Assembly (NCBI RefSeq): GCF_001907235.1
Contig: NZ_MQVS01000006.1
Coordinates: 107,224-171,223, forward strand
Length of the DNA stretch: 64,000 bases
DNA from: Buchananella hordeovulneris
GTDB taxonomy: Bacteria > Actinomycetota > Actinomycetes > Actinomycetales > Actinomycetaceae
Direction of reading: 5' to 3'
A program made the translations under genes and the position numbers. Each line of letters begins with the position of its first letter. Position 1 is the stretch's first letter. Below are positions 56,520 to 64,000 of this stretch, piece by piece. The notes under the pieces are model-generated. The model saw only the letters and a program-made list of their open reading frames with translations, searched no databases and was not told where the DNA came from.

Positions 56520-59237
56520 ATGTCCAAGAAACTCATCGAGACCTCCCTGCCGCTGGAGGCCATCAACGCTGCCTCGGTGCGGGAGAAGTCGATCCGCCAC
56601 GGCCACCCCTCCACCCTGCACCTGTACTGGTCGCGCAAGCCCCTGGCCACCGCCCGGGCGGTGCTGTTCGCCCAGCTGGTGGACGATCCGTCCGCCCGCC
56701 CGGAGGAGTTTCCGACCGAGGAGGCGCAGGCGGCCGAGCGGGCCCGCCTGCACGACCTGCTGAGCAGGCTGGTGCAGTGGGAAAACAGCAACGACGAGGC
56801 GCTGCTGGCCGCGGCTCGGGCCGAGATCGCCAAGAGCAACGGCGGACAGCTGCCCGCGGTGCTGGACCCGTTTGCGGGCGGCGGGTCGATCCCGCTGGAG
56901 GCCCAACGGCTGGGGCTGGCGGCGCACGCCTCGGACCTCAACCCGCTGGCGGTCCTCCTCAACAAGGCCCTCATCGAGCTGCCGCCCCGCTTCGCGGGCG
57001 CGGCCCCCATCCACCCCGGTCCGGCGGAGCAGACGCACTACGTCCGCGCCGAGGGCCTGGCCGAGGACGTGCGGCACTACGGGCGGTGGCTGCGGGACGC
57101 GGCCGCGCGCCGCATCGGCCACCTCTACCCGCCGGCGGTGGCGCCCGATGGGACTAAACACACGGTCATTGCCTGGAAGTGGGCCCGCACCGTGCGCAGC
57201 CCCAACCCGGCCCATCCGCTGGAGGTGCCGCTGGTCAACTCGTGGTGGCTGAGCAAGAAGAAGGGCAAGGAGGCCTGGGTGCACGCCGAGGTGGTGGACG
57301 GGCAGGTGCGCTACGAGGTCCGCCACGACCCCGCCGGGCCGGAGGTCGACGGCACCATCGGCCGCACCGGCGGCCACGCGGTGGGCGACGGTACGCCTCT
57401 TCCCCTGGAGTACGTGCGCGCCGAGGCCCGGGCAGGGCGCATGGGCGCTCACCTCCTCGCGGTGGTGGCGGACGGGCCGAAGGGAAGGTTGTATTGCTCC
57501 CCCACCGCTGATCATGTTGCCAGCGCCGTGGTCACTGATCTACCCGCGCTGCCAGCGGCCCAGCTGCCTGAGCGCGCGCTGGGTTTCCGGGTGCAGCAGT
57601 ACGGCATGACCATGTGGACGGACCTGTTCACCAATCGCCAGCTCGTGGCCCTGACCACCTTCAGCGACCTGGTGGGCGAGGCGCGCGCGCAGGTCGCGGC
57701 CGACGCGGAAGCGGCGGGGCTGTCCCCTGAGCGGGCTCGGGCCTACGCCGACGCGGTGGCCACTTACCTTGCGCTGGCCGTTAGTCGACAAACAGACCGT
57801 CTTTCTTCTCTGGCCAGCTGGGACAGCACTAGAGATTCACAGCGAAACGTGTTTGCTCGCCAGGCGCTGCCCATGGTCTGGGACTTTGCGGAGGCCAATC
57901 CGTTTTCCAATTCCTCGGGCAATTTCCTCGGGCAGGTGGAGTGGGTGGCCAAGGCGTTGGCCTCCGTCCCGGCTGCGGCCAGCGGGACGGTGGCGCAGCT
58001 GAGCGCGAACGAACGGGAGTACGCGGGCCTGGTGGTCTCCACCGACCCGCCGTACTACGACAACATCGGCTACAGCGACTTAAGCGACTACTTCTACGTC
58101 TGGCTGCGGCGCATGCTGCGCGAAGTCCACCCCGCGGTAACCGGCACCCTGCTGACCCCGAAGGCCGAGGAGTTGGTCGCCAACCCCTACCGGCACGGCA
58201 GCAAGGAGGCGGCCGCACAGTTCTTCGTCGACGGCTTCAACGGCGTCTTTGCCCGCCTGCGGGCCGCGGCCTCCCCGACCGTGCCGCTGACGGTCTACTA
58301 CGCCTACAAGCAACAGGACGGCCAGGACCAGACCGCCACCGGCTGGCACACCCTGCTGGCCGGGCTCATCGACGCGGGCTGGCGGGTGACCGCCACCTGG
58401 CCGGTGCGCAGCGAGTTGGCTAACCGTCCTAGATCCCAAGGCAGCAACGCCCTGGCCTCCTCCATTGTGCTGGCCTGCCGCCCGCGCCCCGCCGACGCCC
58501 CGGCCACGGACCGCCGCAAGTTCGTTGCCCAGCTCAAGCGGGAGCTACCCGCCGCCCTACGCCCCCTCATGCAGGGCGCCATCTCGCCGGTCGACCTGGC
58601 GCAGGCCGCCATCGGCCCCGGCATCGCGGTCTTCTCCCGCTACGCCCAGGTGCGGGAGGCCGACGGGACCGCCATGTCGGTGCGCGCCGCCCTGGCCCTC
58701 ATCAACCACACCCTGGACGAGGTGCTGCACGAGCAGGAGGCCGACTTCGACCCCGACACCCGCTTCGCCGTCAAGTGGTACCGCCAGCACAGCTGGGGGC
58801 AGGCGGCCGCGGGCGAGGCCGACCAACTGGCCCGCAGCGCCGACACCTCGCTGGCCGCCCTGGAGCGCGGCGGCATCTTCGTCGCCCGCGGCGGGCAGGC
58901 CCGCCTGCTGCCGCCCGCCGAACTGGCGGGCGACTGGGACCCGCACACCGACGCGCACCTGAGTATCTGGGAGGCGACCGTGCGCCTGGCCGCCCGCCTC
59001 GGCCACACCGGGCTGGCGGCCACCGCCGCCCTCCTGGCCCGCCTGGCCGGGCGCGTGGACTGGGAGGCCGTCAAGGAGCTGGGCTTCCTGCTCTTCCACG
59101 AGGCCGAGAAGCAGGGCCACGGCCCCGACGCTGGCCTGTTCAACGCCCTGGTCACGGACTGGGCCGAGCTCACCGAGCAGGCCCGTGCCCTCGCCGCCCG
59201 CCCGGCCGCCACCCAAACCACCTTCGACCTGCCCTGA
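56520..59237 (+). CDS. DUF1156 DNA methyltransferase (N6-adenine/N4-cytosine type)
   Basis: 905 residues. The N-terminus SLPLEAINAASVREKSIRHG and LHLYWSRKPLATARAVLFAQ is the DUF1156 domain. SAM-binding motif I DPFAGGGS is at 116-123 and the catalytic motif IV DPPYYDN near 509-515, giving the I-to-IV order of gamma-like amino-methyltransferases. The long insertion between them (about 390 residues) and the C-terminal helical region are usual in the family. It starts 47 bp after the helicase and ends 17 bp before the DUF499 gene. In related modules it would mark host DNA so that it is not attacked (inference). Confidence 0.9.
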   Translation: MSKKLIETSLPLEAINAASVREKSIRHGHPSTLHLYWSRKPLATARAVLFAQLVDDPSARPEEFPTEEAQAAERARLHDLLSRLVQWENSNDEALLAAARAEIAKSNGGQLPAVLDPFAGGGSIPLEAQRLGLAAHASDLNPLAVLLNKALIELPPRFAGAAPIHPGPAEQTHYVRAEGLAEDVRHYGRWLRDAAARRIGHLYPPAVAPDGTKHTVIAWKWARTVRSPNPAHPLEVPLVNSWWLSKKKGKEAWVHAEVVDGQVRYEVRHDPAGPEVDGTIGRTGGHAVGDGTPLPLEYVRAEARAGRMGAHLLAVVADGPKGRLYCSPTADHVASAVVTDLPALPAAQLPERALGFRVQQYGMTMWTDLFTNRQLVALTTFSDLVGEARAQVAADAEAAGLSPERARAYADAVATYLALAVSRQTDRLSSLASWDSTRDSQRNVFARQALPMVWDFAEANPFSNSSGNFLGQVEWVAKALASVPAAASGTVAQLSANEREYAGLVVSTDPPYYDNIGYSDLSDYFYVWLRRMLREVHPAVTGTLLTPKAEELVANPYRHGSKEAAAQFFVDGFNGVFARLRAAASPTVPLTVYYAYKQQDGQDQTATGWHTLLAGLIDAGWRVTATWPVRSELANRPRSQGSNALASSIVLACRPRPADAPATDRRKFVAQLKRELPAALRPLMQGAISPVDLAQAAIGPGIAVFSRYAQVREADGTAMSVRAALALINHTLDEVLHEQEADFDPDTRFAVKWYRQHSWGQAAAGEADQLARSADTSLAALERGGIFVARGGQARLLPPAELAGDWDPHTDAHLSIWEATVRLAARLGHTGLAATAALLARLAGRVDWEAVKELGFLLFHEAEKQGHGPDAGLFNALVTDWAELTEQARALAARPAATQTTFDLP

Positions 59238-59254
59238 GACCGAAAGGCCCCGCC

Positions 59255-62200
59255 ATGTCCCTCAACAATCGTGATCGCCTCAGCCGCGCCTTCGAGCTGC
59301 TGTCCGAGGGCCTGGAGGACGTCGTCGACGGCGTCCTCACCCGCACCTACGCCACCCCCGACTGGCCGCGGCGCTGGGCGTTGGAGGACGCCCGCGGCGG
59401 GGTGATGCGCACCCTGTCCAAGGAGGACGTCCAGGTGCAGCTGCGCGCCCTCACGGAAAAGGGTCGCGAGTTCAATGCCCTGCTCTCCCGCTCCCAGCAA
59501 AGCTACGCCTCCGAACTGCGCGAGACCCGCAACCGCTGGGCCCACATGGAAAAGTTCTCCTCCGAGGAGACCCTGCGCGCCCTGGACACGATGGCGCTGC
59601 TGCTGGCGGCCGTGGACGCCCCCGACTCCGCGGCCGACGTCCGCAAACTGCACGCCGACCTGCAGCGCCAGATCTTCGCCGACCAGACCCGCCAGCAGGC
59701 CAAGCGCGCCACCCAGGTCAAGCTGGAGCCCGGCGTCGGCCTCAAGCCGTGGCGCGAGGTTCTCGCCCCGCACCCGGACGTCGCCAGCGGCGCCTTCACC
59801 GCCGCCGAATTCGCCGCGGACCTGCACCAGGTCCACACCGGGCAGGCGCTCGGCGCCGAGTACGCCCAGCCCGGCGAGTTCTTCGCCCGCACCTACCTGA
59901 CCGAGGGCCTCAAAGACCTGCTGACGCGCGCGGCCCGGCGCCTTAGCGGCGACGCCAGCGCCAGCCCCGTCGTCAACCTGCAAACTAACTTCGGGGGCGG
60001 CAAAACCCACTCCATGCTGGCCCTGTACCACCTGTGCTCCGGCACCCCGGTCACCGCGTTCCCCCAGGAGCTGCAGGAGCTGCTGGCCGCTGCCCAGGCC
60101 AGCGACATCGACCGGTTGCCCGTGCGGCGGGCCGTGCTGGTGGGCACCTACCTGGAGCCGGGCGCGGTCTCCCGCAAGCCCGACGGCACCGAGGTCCGCA
60201 CCCTGTGGGGCGAGCTGGCCTGGCAGCTGGGCGGGGCCGAGGGCTACGCCCTGGTGGCTGACGCTGACCGCACCGGCACCAACCCGGGCCAGTCGCTGCG
60301 CACCCTGCTGGAGCGTTACTCCCCCGCCCTGATCCTCATCGATGAGTGGGTGGCCTACGCCCGTCAGCTGCTGACCGATCAGGAGCTGCCCGCCGGCTCC
60401 TTCGACACCCAGTTCACGTTCGCCCAGTCGCTGACCGAGGTGGTGCGGCAGGTGCCCGGGGCGATGCTGGTGGTCTCCATTCCGGCCTCCGACGTCGGCA
60501 GCGGGCAGGCGGGCGGCAACGACATCGAAGTCGGGGGCCGCAACGGCCAACTGGCGCTGGAGCGGCTGCAAAACGTCATCCGCCGGGTGGCCGACCAGTG
60601 GCGGCCCTCCAGCAAGGGCGAGTCGTTCGAGATCGTGCGGCGGCGCCTGTTTGCCACCCCCGACGCCGCCGCCCACGCCACCATCAACGCCACGGCTCGC
60701 GCGTTTGCCAACTTCTACCGCCAGCACAAGGCTGACTTCCCGGCCGCTACCTCCGGCCCCAACGACGACTACGAGGCCCGGCTGCGGGCGTCCTACCCTT
60801 TGCACCCCGAGCTGCTGGACCGCCTGTACGAGGACTGGTCCACCCTGGAGCGCTTCCAGCGCACCCGTGGGGTGCTCAAGCTCGTCTCCTCCATCGTGCA
60901 CGAGCTGTGGCGGGACGGCGACACCGCGCCCCTCATCCTGCCGGGCACGGTGCCGCTGGCCGCCACCGCCGTCAACACCGACCTCACCCAGTACCTGGAG
61001 GACCAGTGGAAGCCCATCATTGACTCCGACATCGACTCCGATACGGCCACCGCCGGGCGGATCGACGCCGAGAAGGTCAACCTGGGGCAGCGGCACGTCA
61101 CCCAGCGCCTGGCCCGCGCCATCTTCCTCGGGGCCGCCCCGCGCACCAAGGCCACCCACCGGGGCCTGGACAAGCAGTACGTGTGGCTGGGCACGGCCCT
61201 GCCCGGAGACCAGCTCGGCAACTTCCCCACCGCCTTGGCCCACCTGGCGCAGCGCTCAACCTACTTCTACGAGGAGCAGGGCCGCTACTGGTTCGACACG
61301 CAGCCGTCGGTCAACAAGAGCGCCAATGACTACGCCGAGCGGTTGCGGGAGGACCCGGAGACGGTGTTCAACGAGATCGTCGCCCGCCTGAGCGGCCAGG
61401 ATCGACCGCGCGGCGCCTTCGACCGCGTCCACCTGGCCCCCGCCACCAGCGCCGACGTGCCGGATCTGGAGGAGGCCCGGCTGGTCATCTTGCACCCGCG
61501 CCACGCCCACCGCCGCCAGGACAAGACCGACTCGGCGGCCGCCACCTGGGTGCGCGCGGCCCTGGAGGGGCGCGGGGCGGCCCAGCGGGTACACCGCAAC
61601 TCGCTGATCTTCCTCGCCCCGGACCACGCCGAGCTGGAAAATTTGGAGGCCGCCACCCGGGCCTACCTGGCCTGGCGACACATTTTGGACAGCGCCGAGG
61701 CGCTGAACCTGTCGGCCCAGCAGCGGGGCCAAGCCGAGCGCAACGTCGACGGCTACGGCCGCACCGTCGAGGACCGGCTGCGCGCGGCGTACGTGTGGGC
61801 GCTCTACCCGACGCAGGACGACCCAACCGCGCCGTTCACGCTGGAGATCGAGCGGGTGCCCGACTCCGGGCAGGAGAGCCTGGCCGCGCGGGTCTCGAAC
61901 AAGCTGAAGCGCTCCGAGCAGCTGGTGTGCGAGCTGGGGCACGAGACGCTCGGCGCCGCGTTGCAAGACGAGCTGGGCGCCCTGTGGGAGGCCCGGGGCG
62001 AGGTGAGCGTCGGCGAGCTGTGGGGGTTCTTCACCCGCTACCCCTACATGTTGCGCCTGGCCAACCGGCAGGTGTTGGACGCGGCGATCACGGGGGCGTT
62101 GGATCAGCTGCCCGGGTTTAGCGGCCGTTTCGCCGTGGCCACCGGGCGGCAGGCGGAGACCGGTCGGTACGTGGGGCTCGTGGTGCCGCCCACACCGCAC

Positions 62201-62677
62201 GCCACCCTGCAGGTCACCGACGCCACGCTGCTGCTGCGGTGGGAGGTGGGCGAGGCCCAGCAGCAGGCCGACGCCGCCGCGGCCACCGCCGAGAGTGCGG
62301 CCGGGACGGACGTGCCGGGCGAGCCCGCTGGCGACACGAGCGGGCTGCCCACCGGGGCCCCGGCGGGGGCGAGCCCTGCGGGGAGCGCGGCCGCGGCGGC
62401 CGGGGCGGGCCGGATCGTCGGGAGCCCGGTCGCCCCGGCCACCCCGGCTCCGCCGACGACTTTCTTCGCGGTCGTGGACATTGACGGGGCCCGCTACGCC
62501 CGGCCGTTGGGCGAGGTGCAGCGCGAGGTGCTGGAGCGCCTGGCCCAGGCCGGGGCCGACATCGAGATCACCCTGGACGTGCGGGCCCGCAAGGCGGGCG
62601 GTTTCGCCGAGGCCGAGGTGCGCACGTTGCGGGAGAATGCCCGCACGCTGGGTTTCCGGGAGGCTGCTTTCGAGTAG
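59255..62677 (+). CDS. Swt1-type HEPN-DUF499 ATPase
   Basis: 1140 residues. Residues 1-140 are a Swt1-family HEPN domain; the catalytic-type motif is RNRWAH (R92, N93, H97). The DUF499 ATPase follows, with Walker A NFGGGKTHSM (GGGKTH at 247-252) and Walker B LILIDEW (362-365). A Pro/Ala/Gly-rich, low-complexity linker of about 70 residues (nt 62260-62460) leads to a small C-terminal domain. GAAAGG precedes the ATG. Strong terminator downstream. DUF499 proteins occur in defence islands with DUF1156 methylases and SNF2 helicases. Confidence 0.9.
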   Translation: MSLNNRDRLSRAFELLSEGLEDVVDGVLTRTYATPDWPRRWALEDARGGVMRTLSKEDVQVQLRALTEKGREFNALLSRSQQSYASELRETRNRWAHMEKFSSEETLRALDTMALLLAAVDAPDSAADVRKLHADLQRQIFADQTRQQAKRATQVKLEPGVGLKPWREVLAPHPDVASGAFTAAEFAADLHQVHTGQALGAEYAQPGEFFARTYLTEGLKDLLTRAARRLSGDASASPVVNLQTNFGGGKTHSMLALYHLCSGTPVTAFPQELQELLAAAQASDIDRLPVRRAVLVGTYLEPGAVSRKPDGTEVRTLWGELAWQLGGAEGYALVADADRTGTNPGQSLRTLLERYSPALILIDEWVAYARQLLTDQELPAGSFDTQFTFAQSLTEVVRQVPGAMLVVSIPASDVGSGQAGGNDIEVGGRNGQLALERLQNVIRRVADQWRPSSKGESFEIVRRRLFATPDAAAHATINATARAFANFYRQHKADFPAATSGPNDDYEARLRASYPLHPELLDRLYEDWSTLERFQRTRGVLKLVSSIVHELWRDGDTAPLILPGTVPLAATAVNTDLTQYLEDQWKPIIDSDIDSDTATAGRIDAEKVNLGQRHVTQRLARAIFLGAAPRTKATHRGLDKQYVWLGTALPGDQLGNFPTALAHLAQRSTYFYEEQGRYWFDTQPSVNKSANDYAERLREDPETVFNEIVARLSGQDRPRGAFDRVHLAPATSADVPDLEEARLVILHPRHAHRRQDKTDSAAATWVRAALEGRGAAQRVHRNSLIFLAPDHAELENLEAATRAYLAWRHILDSAEALNLSAQQRGQAERNVDGYGRTVEDRLRAAYVWALYPTQDDPTAPFTLEIERVPDSGQESLAARVSNKLKRSEQLVCELGHETLGAALQDELGALWEARGEVSVGELWGFFTRYPYMLRLANRQVLDAAITGALDQLPGFSGRFAVATGRQAETGRYVGLVVPPTPHATLQVTDATLLLRWEVGEAQQQADAAAATAESAAGTDVPGEPAGDTSGLPTGAPAGASPAGSAAAAAGAGRIVGSPVAPATPAPPTTFFAVVDIDGARYARPLGEVQREVLERLAQAGADIEITLDVRARKAGGFAEAEVRTLRENARTLGFREAAFE

Positions 62678-62689
62678 GTGGGGCAGTGC

Positions 62690-62728
62690 GGTGGGGGCGG
62701 CCGGATGCCCGGTCGCCCCCACCTTTTT
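62690..62728 (+). terminator. Rho-independent terminator of the defence module
   Basis: There is a 15-bp stem with one G-T pair (62690-62704 with 62709-62723), GGTGGGGGCGG core, a 4-nt loop, then TTTTT at 62724-62728. It begins 13 bp after the DUF499 stop. Confidence 0.93.
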
Positions 62729-62744
62729 CGATTCTTCGGGTTGG

Positions 62745-63557
62745 TTATTGGGTGTTTTGTTGGTGGATGACGTCCCAGGCGTTTTGGGGTTCTGGGGGGC
62801 GGGTGCCGATGACCGATTGCAGGCGTAGGACTTCAAAGACACCGGTTTTGTCGGTGGTTTGCAAGGTGCCGTCGATGGGGTGCCAGGTGCCGGTGACGGG
62901 GTGTTCGAATTGCGCGGTCCAGGTGGTGGTCAGGGTGATCTGCCGGGCGGGAGCGGTTTCTTGGTAGCGCACGAAGGTGGTGTGGTCGGGGTAGAGGCGG
63001 CCCGGATCACGGGTGTCCAGGCTCTGACCATCACCGAAGTCGTAGTGAAAGTTGATGGGCGTGACCTTGATATTGATGGGCCGGCCAAGGACCTGGACTT
63101 GGTGTTCCTGGGGCGCGTTGCTGGTAGTCACGATGGTCTCCAGCTTTATCAGCACCCAGCCTTGATCTGGCTGCATTTGGATGCCCGAACCATGGATAGC
63201 CACCTGCGCCACCTGGGCCATGGTGACCCGTTTATGCCAGTTGATGACCTGCGGCGGGGCCACCTGCCCCACGGGCGTTTGACACCACTGCGGCACCTGC
63301 CCCTGACTTCCCTGATGCACCCCACACAACGCCGCCCACCCCGCCAAACGTTCCTGCTCCTCCCGAGACAACTCCACCCCACCACCCTCCCCAACCACCC
63401 CAGGCCCAACCTCACCCTCGTCACAAAATACCTTAACTTCCTCCAAATAAACCTGATCCCCCATCTCGACGACGTCACTAGAATCGTCAACATTTCCACT
63501 TAACAGGGGAAATGCAAGCAGAATTACAGCAGTAATTTTTTTCATCAGATACAGCAT
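62745..63557 (-). CDS. Exported protein with a PKD-like domain
   Basis: 270 residues. A signal peptide MLYLMKKITAVILLAFPLLSG is followed by an acidic segment (VDDSSDVVEMGD) and a Gly/Glu-rich region. The C-terminal half contains PINIKVTPINFHYDFGDGQ, a PKD-like beta-sandwich pattern, then TTTWTAQFEHPVTGTWHPID. The start at 63557 is 5 nt after the upstream gene's stop; ATG at 63545 is an alternative. The gene's 5' half is lower in GC than the rest of the window. The function is unknown. Confidence 0.75.
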   Translation of the reverse strand: MLYLMKKITAVILLAFPLLSGNVDDSSDVVEMGDQVYLEEVKVFCDEGEVGPGVVGEGGGVELSREEQERLAGWAALCGVHQGSQGQVPQWCQTPVGQVAPPQVINWHKRVTMAQVAQVAIHGSGIQMQPDQGWVLIKLETIVTTSNAPQEHQVQVLGRPINIKVTPINFHYDFGDGQSLDTRDPGRLYPDHTTFVRYQETAPARQITLTTTWTAQFEHPVTGTWHPIDGTLQTTDKTGVFEVLRLQSVIGTRPPEPQNAWDVIHQQNTQ

Positions 63558-63562
63558 GACGG

Positions 63563-64000
63563 TCAGTCCAGCCCTTCTGGGCGCTCCGAATAGTCGGCTG
63601 CACCGACCAGCTTCCATGCATCACCATAAAATTCAACATAAGTTTCAAAATATATCTCTTTCCCCCCATTCTCTTCAACGAGCTTCCCGGTCGAGTCTAG
63701 CGCGTATTCATTACCCATTCGAACAATCAAAAAAATTTGGAACCGATTAGAGTTTTCAGCACCCTGTCTAACTTTTATTGATTCAATGGTTAAACCTTCA
63801 TATCCAAGTCTGACCCCCAACTCCTGGCGCTCGATCGCGAGCGCAGAAACCCTATTCGCATAATTAGACTCTGGGCTAACTACCTGCTCCCAGGTAGCAA
63901 GATCGTTGGTTTGGGCGACGTAGTACTGCAGCTCCACGAAGTACTTCGCCGCCAGCTCGGCCTCGGCAAAACCGGCTTGGGCTTGGGCCTCGGGAGGCAG
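63563..64000 (-). CDS. DUF6318-like protein, partial at right edge
   Basis: 145 visible residues; the frame is open to the window edge, so the N-terminus (probably a lipoprotein signal) is outside. LPPEAQAQAGFAEAELAAKY leads into FVELQYYVAQTNDLATWEQVV and SPESNYANRVSALA, recalling the DUF6318 proteins of actinobacteria. An internal GTG at 63937 would give 124 residues but is less likely. It is AT-richer than its surroundings. It is followed after 5 nt by the PKD-like exported protein, so the two form one operon. Confidence 0.7.
   Translation of the reverse strand: MPPEAQAQAGFAEAELAAKYFVELQYYVAQTNDLATWEQVVSPESNYANRVSALAIERQELGVRLGYEGLTIESIKVRQGAENSNRFQIFLIVRMGNEYALDSTGKLVEENGGKEIYFETYVEFYGDAWKLVGAADYSERPEGLD

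Noticed and set aside
58640..61243. 867-codon minus-strand frame across the methylase and DUF499 genes
   Set aside because: Crosses two well-supported genes and has no recognisable domain.

Overview
The window is high-GC actinobacterial chromosome. Evidence for this is the rimP-nusA-ylxR-infB ... rbfA-truB-ribF-rpsO-pnp-M16 order on the minus strand, frequent GTG starts, two probable leaderless TAnnnT promoters, a DUF3516 helicase, ThrE, VanZ-RDD and AspT-type transporters, and a gltX that probably serves both Glu and Gln tRNAs. Large secreted glycosidases carrying cell-wall-binding type 2 repeats suggest a host-associated Actinomycetaceae-like organism; that placement is an inference.

Layout. 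(1) 1-18.8 kb, minus strand: the conserved translation/RNA block from rimP (18.8 kb) down to pnp and an M16 peptidase (1.1 kb). It is interrupted at 9.0-13.9 kb by a cargo block: a DASS anion transporter, a soluble cNMP-domain histidine kinase, a lone receiver (each overlapping the next by 4 bp) and a RarD permease. A partial AAA ATPase lies at the left edge. (2) 18.9-33.7 kb: a lipoprotein, a VanZ-RDD membrane protein, a GNAT enzyme with a coupled small protein, an inverted-repeat array, tRNA-Glu and tRNA-Gln next to gltX, a PatB-like aminotransferase, an FAH-fold hydrolase, a DUF418-type membrane protein, two AGCS symporters and a DUF3516 helicase. (3) 33.9-41.8 kb: two very large exported glycosidases (GH36/GH129-like and GH20) with CWB2 repeats. 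(4) 42.1-47.8 kb: an ilvB-ilvN-ilvC-leuB-ilvE operon with a readable leader peptide (MALMQILVVS) and an attenuator. (5) 48.0-51.0 kb: an AspT-family transporter and ThrE. (6) 51.1-62.7 kb, plus strand: an accessory region. It holds a toxin-like trio (small helical protein, WXG-like protein with an HHDAFRHAYW/AHE/MDLHNN C-terminal domain, lipoprotein), then a three-gene predicted defence module: SNF2 helicase-DUF3883, DUF1156 DNA methyltransferase, and HEPN-DUF499 ATPase. It ends at a strong terminator. (7) 62.7-64.0 kb: two small exported or unknown proteins on the minus strand, with visibly lower GC.

The most interesting system is the 53.2-62.7 kb module. Its helicase is split by a nine-cytosine run. 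Eight cytosines would restore one continuous reading frame, so the system may be phase-variable, with this copy in the OFF state; a sequencing error is the main alternative. The DUF499 ATPase carries an N-terminal HEPN-type RNxxxH motif, so the module combines predicted DNA modification, DNA translocation or cleavage, and RNA cleavage. The toxin-like trio directly upstream adds to the defence/competition character of this region.
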